A DNA stretch of 39,810 bases, from NCBI GenBank assembly GCA_934699705.1, contig CAKUXD010000016.1, forward strand, positions 1 through 39,810, read 5' to 3'. The DNA is from an uncultured Candidatus Melainabacteria bacterium (GTDB lineage Bacteria > Cyanobacteriota > Vampirovibrionia > Gastranaerophilales > Gastranaerophilaceae). The position numbers and the translations under genes were made by a program. The notes under the pieces were generated by a model that saw only the letters and a program-made list of their open reading frames with translations, ran no database searches and was not told the origin of the DNA. Below, piece after piece: positions 38,311-39,810 of this stretch (position 1 is the first letter of the stretch; every line of letters begins with the position of its first letter).

Positions 38311-39540
38311 TTAGAGAATAATTTGAGTACCTAACATAATGCGATTAGAATTTTCTGCATAATCAGATTGCCTAAACACATAATTTAACATAAATTTCAA
38401 AGCGCTACCTTTTACGTAGTAATTTAAACCCGCAGTATATTCAGAGCTTGTACAATTTGAGGCATTTTTATTAGCATTAAAGTAATCATATCTTGCTAAA
38501 ACCTGAAGTTTTTTTGTAATATTGTAAGACAAAGTTGTATAAAAACCATCTGCCTTATTTTCACTCAAACCAACAAGCCCATTTGAGCCATTTGCAATTG
38601 CATATTCACTTTTAATAGCCATTTTCTTGTACTTATAACTTAAATAAGCACCTACAACAGAATAATCAAACTCTCTATGACCAGCATTTAAGCCACCACC
38701 TATTTTTAATTCGCCATATTTTCCTTTAGTTTTACCTAACGGTTTCAAATTAACCCAACCATTAAACTCTGCCCCAGGAAGAAAATTTTTAAAATTTCTA
38801 TCAGAACTTGTTACTCCTAAGTTATATTGCACTAAATCATAATCACCTAAAACCTTAACACCAACGCCACGAACAGAACCAAAATTTCGTGAAATTTGCG
38901 CACGAGTTAAAAACGGTAAAGTATAACCACTTGTTCCACCCTCAACTCCAATTGGAGTTCTAAAGCTACCAATAGTAAGTCTGTGATTTGGAATATTTTT
39001 AAAAGTTATAAAATCATCTTGGATAAAAGTTTGAAAAAAATTATACCCATCTCTTGGCATCACATTAAACAAAAACTTATATTCAACGGGAACTTCTCTA
39101 AATTTACCTGCAAAAGCAACATCAAGAATTGGTTCTGTGAAGGTTGTATGATATTTTGATTGAGTAAATAAAAAATTCAAATCTCCCTGATACGCAAAAT
39201 AAGGTTGTAAAGTTTCTACAATACCTTTGTCAAAATGAAAAGTTTTATAATCAGAAAATAGCGGAGTTGTGTAATTTATAATATCATAATCAATTTCTGC
39301 TTTTAAATTTTCGTGTTTTTCTTTTTGCACTTCTTGTTCTAAAATAACATCTTCATTAATTGTATCAGATTTTTCTTCTTCAATTTCTTCTTGAGTAGGT
39401 AAAACAGATAATTCTTCTTTTATTTTTGTTTCCAAAGTCGGTTCAACATCTTGTATTGCAAGATAAACAGCTTCTTCTGCATTAGCAAAAGAAGAACAAA
39501 AAATAAATAAAAGAGCTATACAAAAAAAATGCTTTTTCAT
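38311..39540 (-). CDS. Porin-like outer-membrane beta-barrel protein
   Basis: 409 residues. Signal peptide MKKHFFCIALLFIFCSSFAN (cleavage near residue 21), then an acidic, Glu-rich stretch to about residue 75. The rest alternates polar and apolar residues with aromatic girdles, as in OprO/OprP-like porins: RLTIGSFRTPIGVEGGTSGY, GVKVLGDYDLVQYNLGVTSS, KLQVLARYDYFNANKN and a last strand ending GTQIIL. It would form a channel in the outer membrane. There is no clear Shine-Dalgarno sequence; TAAAAT lies 9 nt before the ATG. The ATG is followed by a typical Sec signal, so the start is sure. Confidence 0.85.
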   Translation of the reverse strand: MKKHFFCIALLFIFCSSFANAEEAVYLAIQDVEPTLETKIKEELSVLPTQEEIEEEKSDTINEDVILEQEVQKEKHENLKAEIDYDIINYTTPLFSDYKTFHFDKGIVETLQPYFAYQGDLNFLFTQSKYHTTFTEPILDVAFAGKFREVPVEYKFLFNVMPRDGYNFFQTFIQDDFITFKNIPNHRLTIGSFRTPIGVEGGTSGYTLPFLTRAQISRNFGSVRGVGVKVLGDYDLVQYNLGVTSSDRNFKNFLPGAEFNGWVNLKPLGKTKGKYGELKIGGGLNAGHREFDYSVVGAYLSYKYKKMAIKSEYAIANGSNGLVGLSENKADGFYTTLSYNITKKLQVLARYDYFNANKNASNCTSSEYTAGLNYYVKGSALKFMLNYVFRQSDYAENSNRIMLGTQIIL

Positions 39541-39643
39541 TATTAAACCATTTTATCGCAAACATAAATTGAATTAAAATAAAATTTCACATCAGAGATA
39601 TTTAACAGATTATGAAGAAAATAAAGTAATAAAAGAATAAGAC

Positions 39644-39672
39644 TTGACGAAAAAATTTCTTTATTATAGAAT
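39644..39672 (+). promoter_or_regulatory. Promoter of tRNA-Pro
   Basis: TTGACG (39644-39649), 17 nt, TAGAAT (39667-39672). The predicted start near 39679 gives a leader of about 58 nt before the tRNA. Confidence 0.75.
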
Positions 39673-39686
39673 TTAATCAAGGAAAT

Positions 39687-39702
39687 GCCGACGGGGTATA
39701 GC
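39687..39702 (+). repeat. Partial duplicate of the tRNA-Pro 5' end
   Basis: GCCGACGGGGTATAGC here matches GCCGACGGGATGTAGC at 39732-39747 in 14 of 16 positions. The second copy is the junction of leader and tRNA-Pro 5' end. The two copies are 45 nt apart in the tRNA leader. Confidence 0.5.
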
Positions 39703-39736
39703 AAAGACTCCGAGAGCAGCGATTAACGATGGCCGA

Positions 39737-39809
39737 CGGGATGTAGCGCAGCTGGTAGCGCACTTCGCTTGGGACGAAGGGGTCGCACGTTCGAACCGTG
39801 TCATCCCGA
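39737..39809 (+). tRNA. tRNA-Pro (anticodon UGG)
   Basis: The acceptor CGGGATG pairs with CATCCCG (39802-39808), discriminator A at 39809. The D-arm is GCGCAGCTGGTAGCGC, the anticodon arm CTTCG-CTTGGGA-CGAAG with anticodon UGG, and the T-arm CACGTTCGAACCGTG. The C at 39810 may begin an encoded CCA, but the window ends there. Confidence 0.96.
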
Positions 39810-39810
39810 C

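Noticed and set aside
1..39810. CRISPR arrays, insertion sequences, prophage genes.
   Set aside because: No regularly spaced repeats, transposase, integrase or phage structural genes were seen on either strand.

Overview
The window is a very AT-rich bacterial chromosome segment (by eye about 70% A+T) with short gene spacing, many translationally coupled genes, two tRNA genes and no sign of phage, insertion sequences or CRISPR. A porin-like outer-membrane barrel and two TonB-type C-terminal domains point to a double-membrane (Gram-negative type) cell. The mix of pyruvate phosphate dikinase, a sodium/alanine symporter, DXS, cytosolic proteins starting with an MTDxxxINIGGVRF block and many Lys/Asn-rich hypothetical proteins is what I would expect from a gut Melainabacteria/Vampirovibrionia (Gastranaerophilales-like) genome. 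That placement is an inference from style and memory, not from a marker gene. UGA is a normal stop here: several genes end in TGA directly beside or overlapping the next gene's start.

Layout. 1-2.0 kb: the 5' part of ppdK (leftward) and a rightward M16-family protein that lacks the zinc ligands. 2.1-3.8 kb: two convergent paralogues sharing the MTD...INIGGVRF block, with a small duplicated-motif protein between them. 3.9-9.6 kb: a leftward operon of a 1533-residue coiled-coil protein, CutA and a zinc metallopeptidase. 9.75-11.6 kb: a small coiled-coil gene, then a cobalamin riboswitch leading into one or two small ORFs and an N-terminally extended cobalamin adenosyltransferase. 11.6-13.7 kb: family 4-type uracil-DNA glycosylase and a Na+/alanine symporter (leftward). 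13.77-15.3 kb: tRNA-Ser(GCU), a sugar O-acetyltransferase and a nucleotidyltransferase. 15.4-18.4 kb: an EF-hand protein divergent from a calpain-like cysteine protease, then a leftward operon of an M48 protease and two exported paralogues. 18.5-21.1 kb: iron-type alcohol dehydrogenase plus an aldehyde dehydrogenase interrupted by one in-frame TGA. 21.3-24.3 kb: an exported protein with 35 cysteines, then four small membrane-protein genes. 24.4-26.9 kb: DXS and TcdA (leftward). 27.1-29.7 kb: a large HELGH zincin-like protein, a degenerate J-domain protein and a membrane protein. 29.7-36.4 kb: a tight cluster of envelope proteins (anchored proteins, a VirB10/TrbI-like exported protein, two vWA domains, an FHA-like polytopic protein, two TonB-like proteins, one with a zinc ribbon). 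36.4-39.8 kb: a methyltransferase-like protein, a CHAP amidase, a porin and tRNA-Pro(UGG).

The best candidate for an undescribed system is the envelope cluster at 29.7-36.4 kb. It joins force-transducer-like (TonB), adhesion/MIDAS (vWA) and signalling (FHA-like) parts without any ExbB/ExbD or known secretion ATPase in the window. Other notable points are four genes whose -10 boxes lie only 6-8 nt before the start codon (probable leaderless mRNAs), the EF-hand/calpain-like pair, the cysteine-rich exported protein, the cobalamin-riboswitch operon and the UGA-interrupted aldehyde dehydrogenase.
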